DNA from: Chitinophagaceae bacterium | Lineage (GTDB): Bacteria > Bacteroidota > Bacteroidia > Chitinophagales > Chitinophagaceae | Direction of reading: 5' to 3' | Assembly: GCA_023251285.1 (NCBI GenBank) | Contig: JAHEZB010000074.1 | Coordinates: 1 to 7,856 of the forward strand | DNA length: 7,856 nt | In this document: one piece after another, positions 1 to 6,599 of the stretch | Position numbering within the stretch: position 1 is the stretch's first letter | Layout of the letters: every line of letters begins with the position of its first letter | The notes under the pieces: model-generated | The model's database searches: none | What the model saw: only the letters and a program-made list of their open reading frames with translations | Told to the model about the DNA's origin: nothing | Program-made: the position numbers and the translations under genes

Positions 1-382
1 CATCGGGTATATTATGTCCGCCCTTTCTAACTCTTGACGCAACTCTGTTTTTTGCAAGTTCAAAACTATCAAGCCAAACAAAAAAGAAAGTTATTTCAAA
101 TCCTGACATTTTAGCCAGGCGTATGAATTTTAAATAGCTAAGCCCGGATAATGTTGTCTCAAATGCAAAACTCTTTTTCACTTTAATAAAATAATCTAAT
201 CTTTCCAACATGATTCTTCCTGCCTGAAAGGCGACGGAATCCACATTCAAGGGAGATAAACCGTGCGCAATTTCATCGGCATTTACAAATTCTACTGTTT
301 TAAAAACATCAGGCAAAAGGCTATATGCCGCTGTCGTTTTTCCTGCACCATTAGGCCCGGCCAATATATAAAGTGTAGGCAT
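1..382 (-). CDS. Zeta-toxin / COG4185-type P-loop kinase (3' end outside window)
   Basis: The first 127 residues of a P-loop phosphotransferase are visible. It opens with a beta strand and a Walker A motif, GPNGAGKTT at residues 9-17. NADEIA follows at 34-39, FETT at 74-77 (the zeta-type substrate/catalytic Glu position) and an Arg-rich lid segment, RVASRVRKGGHNIP, at 113-126. This order matches the 'predicted ABC-type ATPase' COG4185 group, related to zeta toxins, which phosphorylate UDP-N-acetylglucosamine in characterised members; the substrate here is unknown. The ATG at 382-380 shares its A with the TAA stop of the upstream E1 gene (TAATG), and no Shine-Dalgarno is seen, so translation is probably coupled to E1. 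No small antitoxin-like frame lies upstream; a partner could lie downstream, outside the window. Family call is firm, toxin role is not. The 3' end is cut by the window edge. Confidence 0.85.
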   Translation of the reverse strand, partial: MPTLYILAGPNGAGKTTAAYSLLPDVFKTVEFVNADEIAHGLSPLNVDSVAFQAGRIMLERLDYFIKVKKSFAFETTLSGLSYLKFIRLAKMSGFEITFFFVWLDSFELAKNRVASRVRKGGHNIPD

Positions 383-2388
383 TAATAATGAATTAATTTC
401 TGCAGCATTTCATCCAATCTTGCTTTAGCTAAAAAGTTTTTTTCCAAATCTAAATTGAAAGGAACCGGTGTATCCAGCGACGCACAACGCATTACCGGAG
501 CATCTAAAAATTCAAAACAATTTTGTGCAATCCATGCAGCTACTTCGCCGCCAAGCCCTGCTGTGAGTGTATCTTCATGAAGTATCAAAACCTTTCCGGT
601 TTTATTTACGGAAGTTCTGATCGCTTTATAATCCAACGGCAATAATGTTCTCAGGTCAAGAATGTGAATTGAAATTTCCGGATGCGCCTCTGCATATTCT
701 GTCGACCAGATAACACCCATTCCATAAGTAATAATACTAACTTCCGTGCCTGCACGCACTTCCCGCGCTTTGCCAATTTCTGTTTCATAATATTCTTCCG
801 GAAATTGAGAACTGATGCTTCTATACAAAGCTTTGTGTTCAAAAAACAATACCGGGTTTGGATCGTTGATCGCTGCAATTAATAATCCTTTTGCATCTTC
901 AGGAGTTGAAGGATACACTACTTTTAATCCTGGTGTATGAACGAACCATGCTTCATTGCTCTGGCTATGGAACGGCCCTGCCCCAACACCGGCACCAGTT
1001 GGCATCCTGATTACCACATCTGCATTTTGTGCCCAGCGATAATTTATTTTTGCCAGATTATTAATGATCTGATTAAAACCAACAGAAACAAAATCAGCAA
1101 ATTGCATTTCCACTACACTCTTAAATCCTTCCAGGCTCAATCCCAATGAAGCGCCTATAATGGCGCTTTCACACAAAGGCGTATTGCGCACTCTTTCTTT
1201 TCCAAATTCATTTAAAAGACCTTCTGTTATTTTAAAAGCGCCTCCATATTCAGCGATATCCTGGCCCATTAAAATTAAGTTAGAATGTACTTTCATCGAT
1301 TGATCAAGCGCTTCTTTGATGGCATCAATAAACCGTGTACCTCTTGCTGTTGTTGAATTAGAAGGAATTGAAAGGGCTTTCGCAACAGAATTTTTTTTCG
1401 AATAAACATCATCCATCTGTTCTTTGCTGATATCAGATTTGGGAATAGAAAAATCATTTATTTCTTCTTCTGCTGCTGCATAACTTTTGTCAATGTATTC
1501 TTTTACTTCATCTTTTATTTCTGCAATTTGAACATTGGTCAACACATTTTCTTCAACCAAAAAACGTTCATAATTTTTTATCGGATCTTTTTCAATCCAT
1601 TGTTCAAACATTTCTTTGGGTACATATTTTATCCCGCTTGCTTCCTCATGCCCACGCATCCTGAAAGTCATGCATTCTATTAAGTAAGGCTTTTGATTCT
1701 TAATACAATACTCACGAACGCCTTTCACTGTTTCATAAACGGTGAGAATATTATTGCCATCAATTTGCACACCTTCCATTCCATAAGCTTTTGCCCTATC
1801 AACCAGGTTTTGACAACGATATTGTTCATTTACCGGCGTACTCAAAGCATAACCATTATTTTCAATGATAAATATTACCGGCAAATCCCAGACAGCCGCC
1901 GCGTTGAGCGCTTCATGAAATTCGCCTTCACTCGTACCGCCTTCGCCTGTAAACGCCAGGGAAATTTTTTCTTCATTTTTCAATTTATATGCAAGGGAAG
2001 TTCCGTCAGCAACAGATAGTTGCGGCCCCAAATGAGAAATCATTCCGCAAATAAAATGTTCTTTATTTCCAAAATGAAAGCTTCGCTCTCGTCCTTTGGA
2101 ATATCCATCCAGCGCGCCCTGCCATTGTTCGATCAAATCTTTTAAAGGCATTTTTCTGGTTGTAAAAACACCGAGGTTTCTGTGCAGCGGCATGATCCAT
2201 TCATCGGGACGAAGCGCATAAGTAGCACCAACTGCAATTGCTTCCTGGCCAATACCACTGAACCATTTGGAAACCTTTCCTTGTCTTAGCAGCAAGAGCA
2301 TTTTTTCTTCAATCATTCTCGGAAGAAGCAGCTCTTTGTAAAGTTCTGTAAGTGTGATGTCTGTTAAATCTTTTCTGTCGAATTGCAT
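382..2388 (-). CDS. Fused 2-oxoacid dehydrogenase E1 component, alpha + beta subunits in one chain
   Basis: This is a thiamine-diphosphate E1 that decarboxylates a 2-oxoacid and passes the acyl group to a lipoyl E2; it acts in the cytoplasm. The 668 residues contain both subunits. E1-alpha is at about 1-340: SKWFSGIGQEA at 40-50, the ThDP/Mg motif from GEG 148-150 to NN 177-178, and FRMRGHEEASG at 242-252 in the place of the usual phosphorylation-loop His. E1-beta is at about 347-668: MGQDIAEYGGAFK at 374-386, catalytic-region Glu in LCESAIIG at 405-412, MQFADF at 428-433 and GPFHSQSNEAWF at 471-482. Fused E1s of this size are usual in Bacteroidota and are mostly annotated as branched-chain (2-oxoisovalerate) type; pyruvate or acetoin cannot be excluded. 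GEG replaces the textbook GDG. No E2 or E3 gene is in the window. The ATG at 2388 gives the expected N-terminus; only weak GTAAG precedes it. The stop overlaps the zeta-type kinase start. Confidence 0.93.
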   Translation of the reverse strand: MQFDRKDLTDITLTELYKELLLPRMIEEKMLLLLRQGKVSKWFSGIGQEAIAVGATYALRPDEWIMPLHRNLGVFTTRKMPLKDLIEQWQGALDGYSKGRERSFHFGNKEHFICGMISHLGPQLSVADGTSLAYKLKNEEKISLAFTGEGGTSEGEFHEALNAAAVWDLPVIFIIENNGYALSTPVNEQYRCQNLVDRAKAYGMEGVQIDGNNILTVYETVKGVREYCIKNQKPYLIECMTFRMRGHEEASGIKYVPKEMFEQWIEKDPIKNYERFLVEENVLTNVQIAEIKDEVKEYIDKSYAAAEEEINDFSIPKSDISKEQMDDVYSKKNSVAKALSIPSNSTTARGTRFIDAIKEALDQSMKVHSNLILMGQDIAEYGGAFKITEGLLNEFGKERVRNTPLCESAIIGASLGLSLEGFKSVVEMQFADFVSVGFNQIINNLAKINYRWAQNADVVIRMPTGAGVGAGPFHSQSNEAWFVHTPGLKVVYPSTPEDAKGLLIAAINDPNPVLFFEHKALYRSISSQFPEEYYETEIGKAREVRAGTEVSIITYGMGVIWSTEYAEAHPEISIHILDLRTLLPLDYKAIRTSVNKTGKVLILHEDTLTAGLGGEVAAWIAQNCFEFLDAPVMRCASLDTPVPFNLDLEKNFLAKARLDEMLQKLIHY

Positions 2389-2523
2389 CTTACAAATTTC
2401 ATCTTTTCATTTGTAAATAAAAAAAGAATGGACATTGTGATATAATAACCATACTTCACTTCTTCGATTAATGCGAAAACAGAAAAATAACGTATTTATT
2501 TGTTTGCTGATTTCTTAGCACAT
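2389..2523. other. Intergenic gap between the oxidoreductase and E1 genes, weak hairpin
   Basis: This 135-bp AT-rich spacer lies between two minus-strand genes. It contains a weak all-A/T hairpin with arms 2485-2490 and 2496-2501 and a 5-base loop. On the minus strand this is AAATAA-ATACG-TTATTT followed by TTCTGTTTT, which could be a poor terminator for the oxidoreductase mRNA. On the minus strand GAAATTTG, ending five bases before the E1 ATG, is one mismatch from the Bacteroidota -7 box TAnnTTTG, but it is too close to the start to be convincing. No RNA gene or credible small frame was seen. Confidence 0.3.
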
Positions 2524-4137
2524 TCAGCTCATTAGCAAATCAGCTAATCGATTCGCCACTCTTTCTCCATCCATTGCGGCGCTTACAATTCCACCGGCGT
2601 ATCCGGCGCCTTCGCCGCATGGAAATAAGTTTTTTATCTGCGGATGATGCAAAATATCTTCATCACGCGGAATTCTTACCGGTGATGAAGTACGGCTTTC
2701 GGTTGCCACTAAAACAGCTTCGTTTGTAAAATATCCGAGATGCTTATTTTTAGCAGGCATTTTTTTTCCAAAAGATTTTAAAGCTTTTTTCAATTTATCA
2801 TTAATAAATGCTGGTAGAACATCTTTTAGCAATGCAGAATTTATCCCAGGTAAATAAGAACATTTTGGTAATGAAGAAGAAAATTTATCCTCAGTAAAAT
2901 CCACCATTCTTTGCGCCGGCGCTACAAATTTTCCTCCTCCGATAGCAAAGGCGTTTTGTTCAACTTCTTTTTGAAAATCCATCATCAATAAAGGCGATTG
3001 AAGATCACTTTCTGATTTATTTTTTCTGTCGGAATAATATTTTATTACATCTTCAATTTCTGTCTGAACAACCATGCCACTGTTTGCAAAAGGATTATTT
3101 CTTTTTGACGGACTCCATCCATTTACCACTAATTCGTTTTCGTTCGTAGATGCCGGGGCAATGATACCACCGGGACACATGCAAAAAGAAAAAACACCTC
3201 TGCCGTCAACCTGTTCTACCAGGCTGTATGAAGCGGGCGGAAGTAAATCAGTTAAGCCGTACTCGCGGCCATATTGAATCGTATTGATCAATTCCTGCGG
3301 ATGTTCAATGCGCACTCCAAGGGCAAAACCTTTTGCTTCTATTTCGATTTTCTTTTGGTGTAATAAAAGAAAAATATCTCTTGCGGAATGCCCGGTGGCC
3401 AGGATAAAAGAATCTGCAGTTAAAACATCACCATCAGCAGTTTTTACAGATTTTAATTTATCTTTTTCAAGAATAAAATCAATTACTTTTTTATTAAAAT
3501 GAAACTCGCCGCCGCAATCTAAAATTCGTGTGCGCATCGCCGTTATGATGGCAGGAAGTTTGTTTGTCCCGATATGAGGATGTGCGTCAGATAAAATATT
3601 TTCATCAGCGCCAAAATGGACGAACAAATTTAAAATGCGGTTGATGTCGCCGCGCTTGGTACTTCGCGTATATAATTTTCCGTCACTGTATGTGCCGGCG
3701 CCGCCTTCGCCAAAACAATAATTACTTTCGGGATTAATAATTCCTTCTTTATTCAAAATAGCAAGGTCTCTTCTGCGCGCTCTTACCTCTTTTCCTCTTT
3801 CGAGGATGATCGGTTTTATTCCAAGTTCAATTAATTGCAATGCTGCGAAAATTCCTGCCGGACCACCACCAATAATAATGACTTTTTTGGAAGAATTATT
3901 TACGTCTTTAAAATCAAATTTCTGAAGGGTTCTTTGATGAAAAGGTTCGTTTATAAACGCATTCAATGTGAGATTGATCCACACAGTTTTTCCCCTGGCG
4001 TCAATGGATCTTTTTAATAACTGATAGCCTGAAACTTCAGTCGTTTTTTTAGCTGTAGCTTTCGCGATCTTTTCAATGATTGCCACCTCATCAGCCGCAT
4101 CAGACGGCAGAAGTTTGAGTGAAATTTTCTGTTGCAT
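2524..4137 (-). CDS. FAD-dependent oxidoreductase, COG2509 type
   Basis: This is a 537-residue flavoprotein; family membership is clear, the reaction is not known. An N-terminal domain (about 1-80) carries the family's KRSIDARGK stretch at 42-50. It precedes a Rossmann dinucleotide fold with GGGPAG at 90-95 and the FAD-ribose acidic end at E113-R114. Further family landmarks are the Gly-rich NYCFGEGGAGTYSDGKLYTR at 139-158, ATGHSARD at 247-254, SFCMCPGG at 317-324 and the C-terminal FAD-contacting PCGEGAGYAGGIVSAAMDG at 506-524. There is no signal peptide or membrane segment, so it is cytoplasmic. The length is normal for the family. The ATG at 4137 keeps the whole N-terminal domain; upstream on the minus strand GAATTTTG (4197-4190), with a TTTTTG about 17 bases further up, is a possible Bacteroidota-type promoter. 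Neighbours suggest no pathway: DUF3127 is 110 bp upstream and E1 135 bp downstream. Confidence 0.88.
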   Translation of the reverse strand: MQQKISLKLLPSDAADEVAIIEKIAKATAKKTTEVSGYQLLKRSIDARGKTVWINLTLNAFINEPFHQRTLQKFDFKDVNNSSKKVIIIGGGPAGIFAALQLIELGIKPIILERGKEVRARRRDLAILNKEGIINPESNYCFGEGGAGTYSDGKLYTRSTKRGDINRILNLFVHFGADENILSDAHPHIGTNKLPAIITAMRTRILDCGGEFHFNKKVIDFILEKDKLKSVKTADGDVLTADSFILATGHSARDIFLLLHQKKIEIEAKGFALGVRIEHPQELINTIQYGREYGLTDLLPPASYSLVEQVDGRGVFSFCMCPGGIIAPASTNENELVVNGWSPSKRNNPFANSGMVVQTEIEDVIKYYSDRKNKSESDLQSPLLMMDFQKEVEQNAFAIGGGKFVAPAQRMVDFTEDKFSSSLPKCSYLPGINSALLKDVLPAFINDKLKKALKSFGKKMPAKNKHLGYFTNEAVLVATESRTSSPVRIPRDEDILHHPQIKNLFPCGEGAGYAGGIVSAAMDGERVANRLADLLMS

Positions 4138-4202
4138 ATACAGTGCCAGGTGTTTATCCTGAAAACTTTAAAACCCATATAAAACGATGCAAAATTCTTT
4201 TT

Positions 4203-4220
4203 GTTTTTGATTTCAAAAAC
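4203..4220. repeat. Perfect 8+2+8 bp inverted repeat downstream of the DUF3127 gene
   Basis: GTTTTTGA and TCAAAAAC flank two T residues, giving an 18-bp near-palindrome. As a hairpin it makes 7 pairs with an ATTT loop. It lies 27 bp past the DUF3127 stop and 65 bp before the oxidoreductase start, both transcribed leftward. On the minus strand it is followed by A-rich sequence rather than a U-run, so it is not a standard intrinsic terminator. It overlaps the candidate -33 side of the oxidoreductase promoter, so a protein-binding site is possible. Confidence 0.4.
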
Positions 4221-4247
4221 GTTCAGAATGAGCATAAAATATTTTGT

Positions 4248-4637
4248 TTAAAACGGCAGATCGTCCGTTGCTTCATCAGAAGAAGAAGAGAAAGTATCTA
4301 ATGGTTCAAGATAATCATTGTCAGGAGCCCCGTCCTTATTAGGTTGTAGAATTTGTTCGATGCGCCACGCGTCGAGATTATTGAAATAAGAGACCTTCCC
4401 GTCTTTTTCCCATTTACTTCCGCGAATGTTGAAATGCACTTTTATTTCATCACCAACGTTTACCCGATCTACAATGCCGGTGCGATCCTGTACACACTGA
4501 AATTTGATAAAATTGGTAATTAGTTTCCCATTGATATCTTCCGATTTTTCTACCACAAACTCGCGTGTCTTAAATGTTTCTGTCCTTTGAGTGGTATCAA
4601 ATTTTATTAATAATTTTCCGGTTAATTCGTAACTCAT
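4248..4637 (-). CDS. DUF3127 domain protein with SSB-like acidic C-terminal tail
   Basis: This 129-residue cytoplasmic protein has the DUF3127 pattern known almost only from Bacteroidota: TGKLLIKFDTTQ at 6-17, TFKTREFVVE at 21-30, VGDEIKVHFNIRGSKW at 61-76 and YFNNLDAWRIE at 84-94. The strand pattern suggests a small OB-like beta-barrel. After residue 95 comes a Pro/Asp/Ser-rich, low-complexity linker, ending in DEATDDLPF. That end closely resembles the acidic ...DDIPF tip with which single-stranded-DNA-binding protein docks partner proteins. No function is established; a role in DNA binding or repair is inference from the tail and the OB-like layout. It is not a canonical SSB, whose N-terminal motifs are missing. 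It is divergent from dnaA across 420 bp. On the minus strand TACCTTTA (4664-4657), 20 bases before the ATG, is one mismatch from the -7 box TAnnTTTG. Confidence 0.87.
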   Translation of the reverse strand: MSYELTGKLLIKFDTTQRTETFKTREFVVEKSEDINGKLITNFIKFQCVQDRTGIVDRVNVGDEIKVHFNIRGSKWEKDGKVSYFNNLDAWRIEQILQPNKDGAPDNDYLEPLDTFSSSSDEATDDLPF

Positions 4638-4713
4638 AATAATTGAAAATTTTGTTTAAAGGTAATTCGAATGGTGGTAAAGATGAACGATTCATTCAGA
4701 TTCTCAAAAAATC

Positions 4714-4722
4714 TTTTACACA
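4714..4722 (+). promoter_or_regulatory. Candidate DnaA box (TTTTACACA)
   Basis: TTTTACACA fits TTWTNCACA at every position and differs from the strict E. coli box TTATCCACA at two. It lies 336 bp upstream of the dnaA start in the AT-rich gap, with a one-mismatch box on the opposite strand 12 bp away (4735-4743). A single relaxed match in a few hundred AT-rich bases can occur by chance. Confidence 0.4.
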
Positions 4723-4853
4723 TCTGTAACAAAATGTTGAAAATATTTTTTACCAAAAAAATCAACAAAATATTTCTTTATAACCTTTTAAAAAAATGTT
4801 CTCTTTCCTTTGAATTCAATGCAGGTATACCTTTTAAAATCCACGGAATTTTG

Positions 4854-4875
4854 AAAATATATTTGAATATATTTT
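4854..4875. repeat. 10+2+10 bp all-A/T palindrome
   Basis: AAAATATATT at 4854-4863 is followed by TG and then its exact reverse complement at 4866-4875, which runs on into two more T residues. Both arms are only A and T. It could be an easily melted or extruded element, a weak hairpin with a U-run, or compositional chance in very AT-rich DNA; symmetry over 20 positions makes pure chance less likely. Confidence 0.5.
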
Positions 4876-4969
4876 TTGCATGGAGAATAAATTTTAATTG
4901 TAAAAAATCAGAGAATAAAAAATTTTTTTTTCAACAAATTCTATTGATATTCGCTTTGTTGTTGATGAA

Positions 4970-4996
4970 ATTTAAGCAAAGAAAATTTGCTTAAAT
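4970..4996. repeat. Perfect 11-bp inverted repeat with 5-base loop upstream of dnaA
   Basis: ATTTAAGCAAA (4970-4980) and its exact reverse complement TTTGCTTAAAT (4986-4996) flank the loop GAAAA. It is the strongest secondary structure noticed in the window and ends 61 bp before the dnaA ATG. A CTTTAATC follows it, so the U-run is too short for a standard terminator. Possible roles are an operator, a 5'-leader hairpin in the dnaA mRNA or an origin element. The symmetry is seen directly; the role is unknown. Confidence 0.6.
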
Positions 4997-5047
4997 CTTT
5001 AATCATTCCCACAAGAAACACACATTTTCTATAATAATAAACGGCTT

Positions 5048-5055
5048 AAGGAAAA
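5048..5055 (+). promoter_or_regulatory. dnaA: Shine-Dalgarno-like site of dnaA
   Basis: AAGGAAAA ends two bases before the dnaA ATG at 5058; the AAGGA core is spaced about five bases from the start. Other genes in this window lack a clear Shine-Dalgarno, as is common in Bacteroidota, so this one stands out and supports the chosen start. Confidence 0.5.
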
Positions 5056-5057
5056 TA

Positions 5058-6491
5058 ATGGATAATGCTTGCGAAACAGTTTGGAATAATTGTCTCAATA
5101 TTATAAAAGATATAGTAGAGTGGCAACATTACAAAACATGGTTCGAGCCAATCAAACCTGTTCTACTCAAAGAGAATGTTTTAACGATACAAGTGCCCAG
5201 CCAGTTTTTTTATGAGTATATTGAGGAGCATTACGTAAATCTGCTTGCAAAAACACTGAAGAGAGAATTGGGTAAAAATGCGATGCTTGAATACCGCATC
5301 ATGGTAGACAGTGGAAACAGCAAGAATAAACCCGTGATGATGGACGTGCCGGGGCATGGTTATAAAACCTATTCAAATAATGAAATGGATTTTCCATTGG
5401 TCATAACGAATCCTGTTAAGAACCCTTTTGTAATTCCGGGACTTAAAAAGATGCAGATCGATCCGCAGCTGAACCCGTCTTATACTTTTGATTCATACAT
5501 TGAAGGAAATTGTAATCGTGTGGCTCGCAGGGCAGGTAAAACTGTAGCAGAAAAGCCGGGAACTACTTCTTTCAATCCACTTGTAATTTATGGTGGCGTA
5601 GGTTTGGGGAAAACTCATCTCGCGCAGGCGATCGGTAATGAAGTGAAAAACCTGCATAATAATAAAGTTGTCCTATATGTAAGTTCCGAGAAATTTATCA
5701 ACCAGTTTGTAGATCACGGAAGAAATAATGCCATCAATGATTTTATCCATTTTTACCAGTTGATTGATGTGTTAATTATTGATGATGTTCAGTTTTTCAA
5801 TCGTGCAGAAAAATCACAGGATGCATTTTTTGCCATATTTAATCACCTGCATCAAAGTGGCAAACAACTGATATTAACTACCGATAAACCACCAAAAGAT
5901 CTCGAAGGTGTTCAGGAAAGATTGCTTAGCCGCTTTCGCTGGGGACTCAGTGCCGATTTGCAGGTTCCGGATTATGAAACGAAGATTGAAATCCTGGAGA
6001 GAAAGATGAAGAATGATGGTTTGGAAATGACAAAGGAAGTGGTAAAATATATTGCTTATAATATTCAAAATAATATCCGCGAACTGGAAGGCGCTTTGAT
6101 TTCTTTGCTGGCGCAATCTTCATTGAATAAAAGAGAAATTGATTTAGACCTTGCCAAAAAAGTTTTAAGGAACTTTATCAAATCTTCTTCAAAGGAAATC
6201 ACTATAGATACCATTCAAAAAATGGTGTGCGATTATTTTGATGTGCCTTATGAAAAATTATTACAAAAAACCCGCAAGCGCGAAATCGTTCAGGCAAGAC
6301 AGATTACCATGTTTCTTGCAAAAGCATTTACCAAAAACTCTTTAAAAACAATCGGCGAACATTTCGGGGGCCGCGATCATACTACTGTTATTCACAGTTG
6401 CCAAACTGTGAAAGACCTGATGGATACCGACATTTTATTTAAAGAAAGCGTTATTGAACTTCAGCAAAAAGTGCAACTGGCTGCCATGTAA
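5058..6491 (+). CDS. dnaA: Chromosomal replication initiator protein DnaA
   Basis: DnaA binds DnaA boxes at the origin as an ATP-driven filament, opens the duplex and helps load the helicase. All four domains fit in 477 residues, a normal length. Domain I is about 1-83 (VWNNCLNIIKD, WFEPIKPV). A short linker, about 84-118, is domain II. The AAA+ domain III is about 119-375: Walker A GGVGLGKTH at 179-187, Walker B IIDDVQFF at 240-247, sensor I TTDKPP at 274-279, box VII ERLLSRF at 287-293 with arginine-finger candidates R288 and R292, and sensor II NIRELEGAL at 339-347. DNA-binding domain IV is about 380-477, with the signature GGRDHTTVIHSC at 437-448. No key residue is missing. dnaN does not follow; the next gene is a small lipoprotein 108 bp on. 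The inverted repeat and candidate DnaA box upstream suggest possible autoregulation. Confidence 0.98.
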   Translation: MDNACETVWNNCLNIIKDIVEWQHYKTWFEPIKPVLLKENVLTIQVPSQFFYEYIEEHYVNLLAKTLKRELGKNAMLEYRIMVDSGNSKNKPVMMDVPGHGYKTYSNNEMDFPLVITNPVKNPFVIPGLKKMQIDPQLNPSYTFDSYIEGNCNRVARRAGKTVAEKPGTTSFNPLVIYGGVGLGKTHLAQAIGNEVKNLHNNKVVLYVSSEKFINQFVDHGRNNAINDFIHFYQLIDVLIIDDVQFFNRAEKSQDAFFAIFNHLHQSGKQLILTTDKPPKDLEGVQERLLSRFRWGLSADLQVPDYETKIEILERKMKNDGLEMTKEVVKYIAYNIQNNIRELEGALISLLAQSSLNKREIDLDLAKKVLRNFIKSSSKEITIDTIQKMVCDYFDVPYEKLLQKTRKREIVQARQITMFLAKAFTKNSLKTIGEHFGGRDHTTVIHSCQTVKDLMDTDILFKESVIELQQKVQLAAM

Positions 6492-6599
6492 TTTTTTGGA
6501 TTTACTTCAGATTCTTTTCAAAGCTTTCCCTTGCACTTGATTCAGCTCGATAATACATGCAACATTTAGTCTTAAAATATAGTCATCACTAAAAAAGTT

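Larger units (their letters stand above)
4638..5057. other. AT-rich region between DUF3127 and dnaA: candidate oriC / dnaA control region
   Basis: The 420-bp gap lies between divergent genes and is roughly one quarter G+C. TTTTACACA at 4714-4722 fits the relaxed DnaA-box consensus TTWTNCACA. TGTTGAAAA at 4735-4743 and TGTAAAAAA at 4899-4907 are one-mismatch boxes on the other strand. A 10-bp direct repeat, TTGAAAATAT, occurs at 4737-4746 and 4851-4860. The A/T palindrome and 11-bp inverted repeat listed separately are in its right half. Genes on both sides are transcribed outward, as expected beside an origin, although sprA at the right end runs the other way. A-T-rich tracts would suit an unwinding element. 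Few boxes are strict and dnaA adjacency is not a reliable origin marker in Bacteroidota, so this stays a candidate. The region must in any case hold the promoters of dnaA and the DUF3127 gene. Confidence 0.4.

Noticed and set aside
682..2019. Several 66-108 codon plus-strand frames inside the E1 gene.
   Set aside because: They are antisense to a strongly supported coding sequence and carry no motifs.
2506..2547. Inverted repeats around GCTGATTT / AAATCAGC at the end of the oxidoreductase gene.
   Set aside because: One arm is inside the coding sequence, the spacer is 23 bases with no U-run after it, and overlapping short repeats of TTAGC explain the match.
3074..4017. Three plus-strand frames of 60-72 codons inside the oxidoreductase gene.
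   Set aside because: Antisense shadows of a well-supported gene with no family features.
4014..4235. A 73-codon minus-strand frame overlapping the start of the oxidoreductase.
   Set aside because: It is out of frame with the clear oxidoreductase N-terminus and has no family features; read as a shadow frame.
4671..4994. A 107-codon open frame on the plus strand in the gap upstream of dnaA.
   Set aside because: Such a long open frame is surprising at about 25% G+C, but the product is almost only Lys, Phe, Ile, Leu and Asn. My hand count shows G+C at codon position 1 about equal to position 2 and lower than position 3, the opposite of a coding pattern. It has no recognisable motif and its stop lies inside the inverted repeat.
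5030..5035. TATAAT, a perfect sigma-70 -10 box, upstream of dnaA.
   Set aside because: Bacteroidota primary promoters use TAnnTTTG rather than TATAAT, no -35 partner is placed well, and the surrounding DNA is AT-rich.
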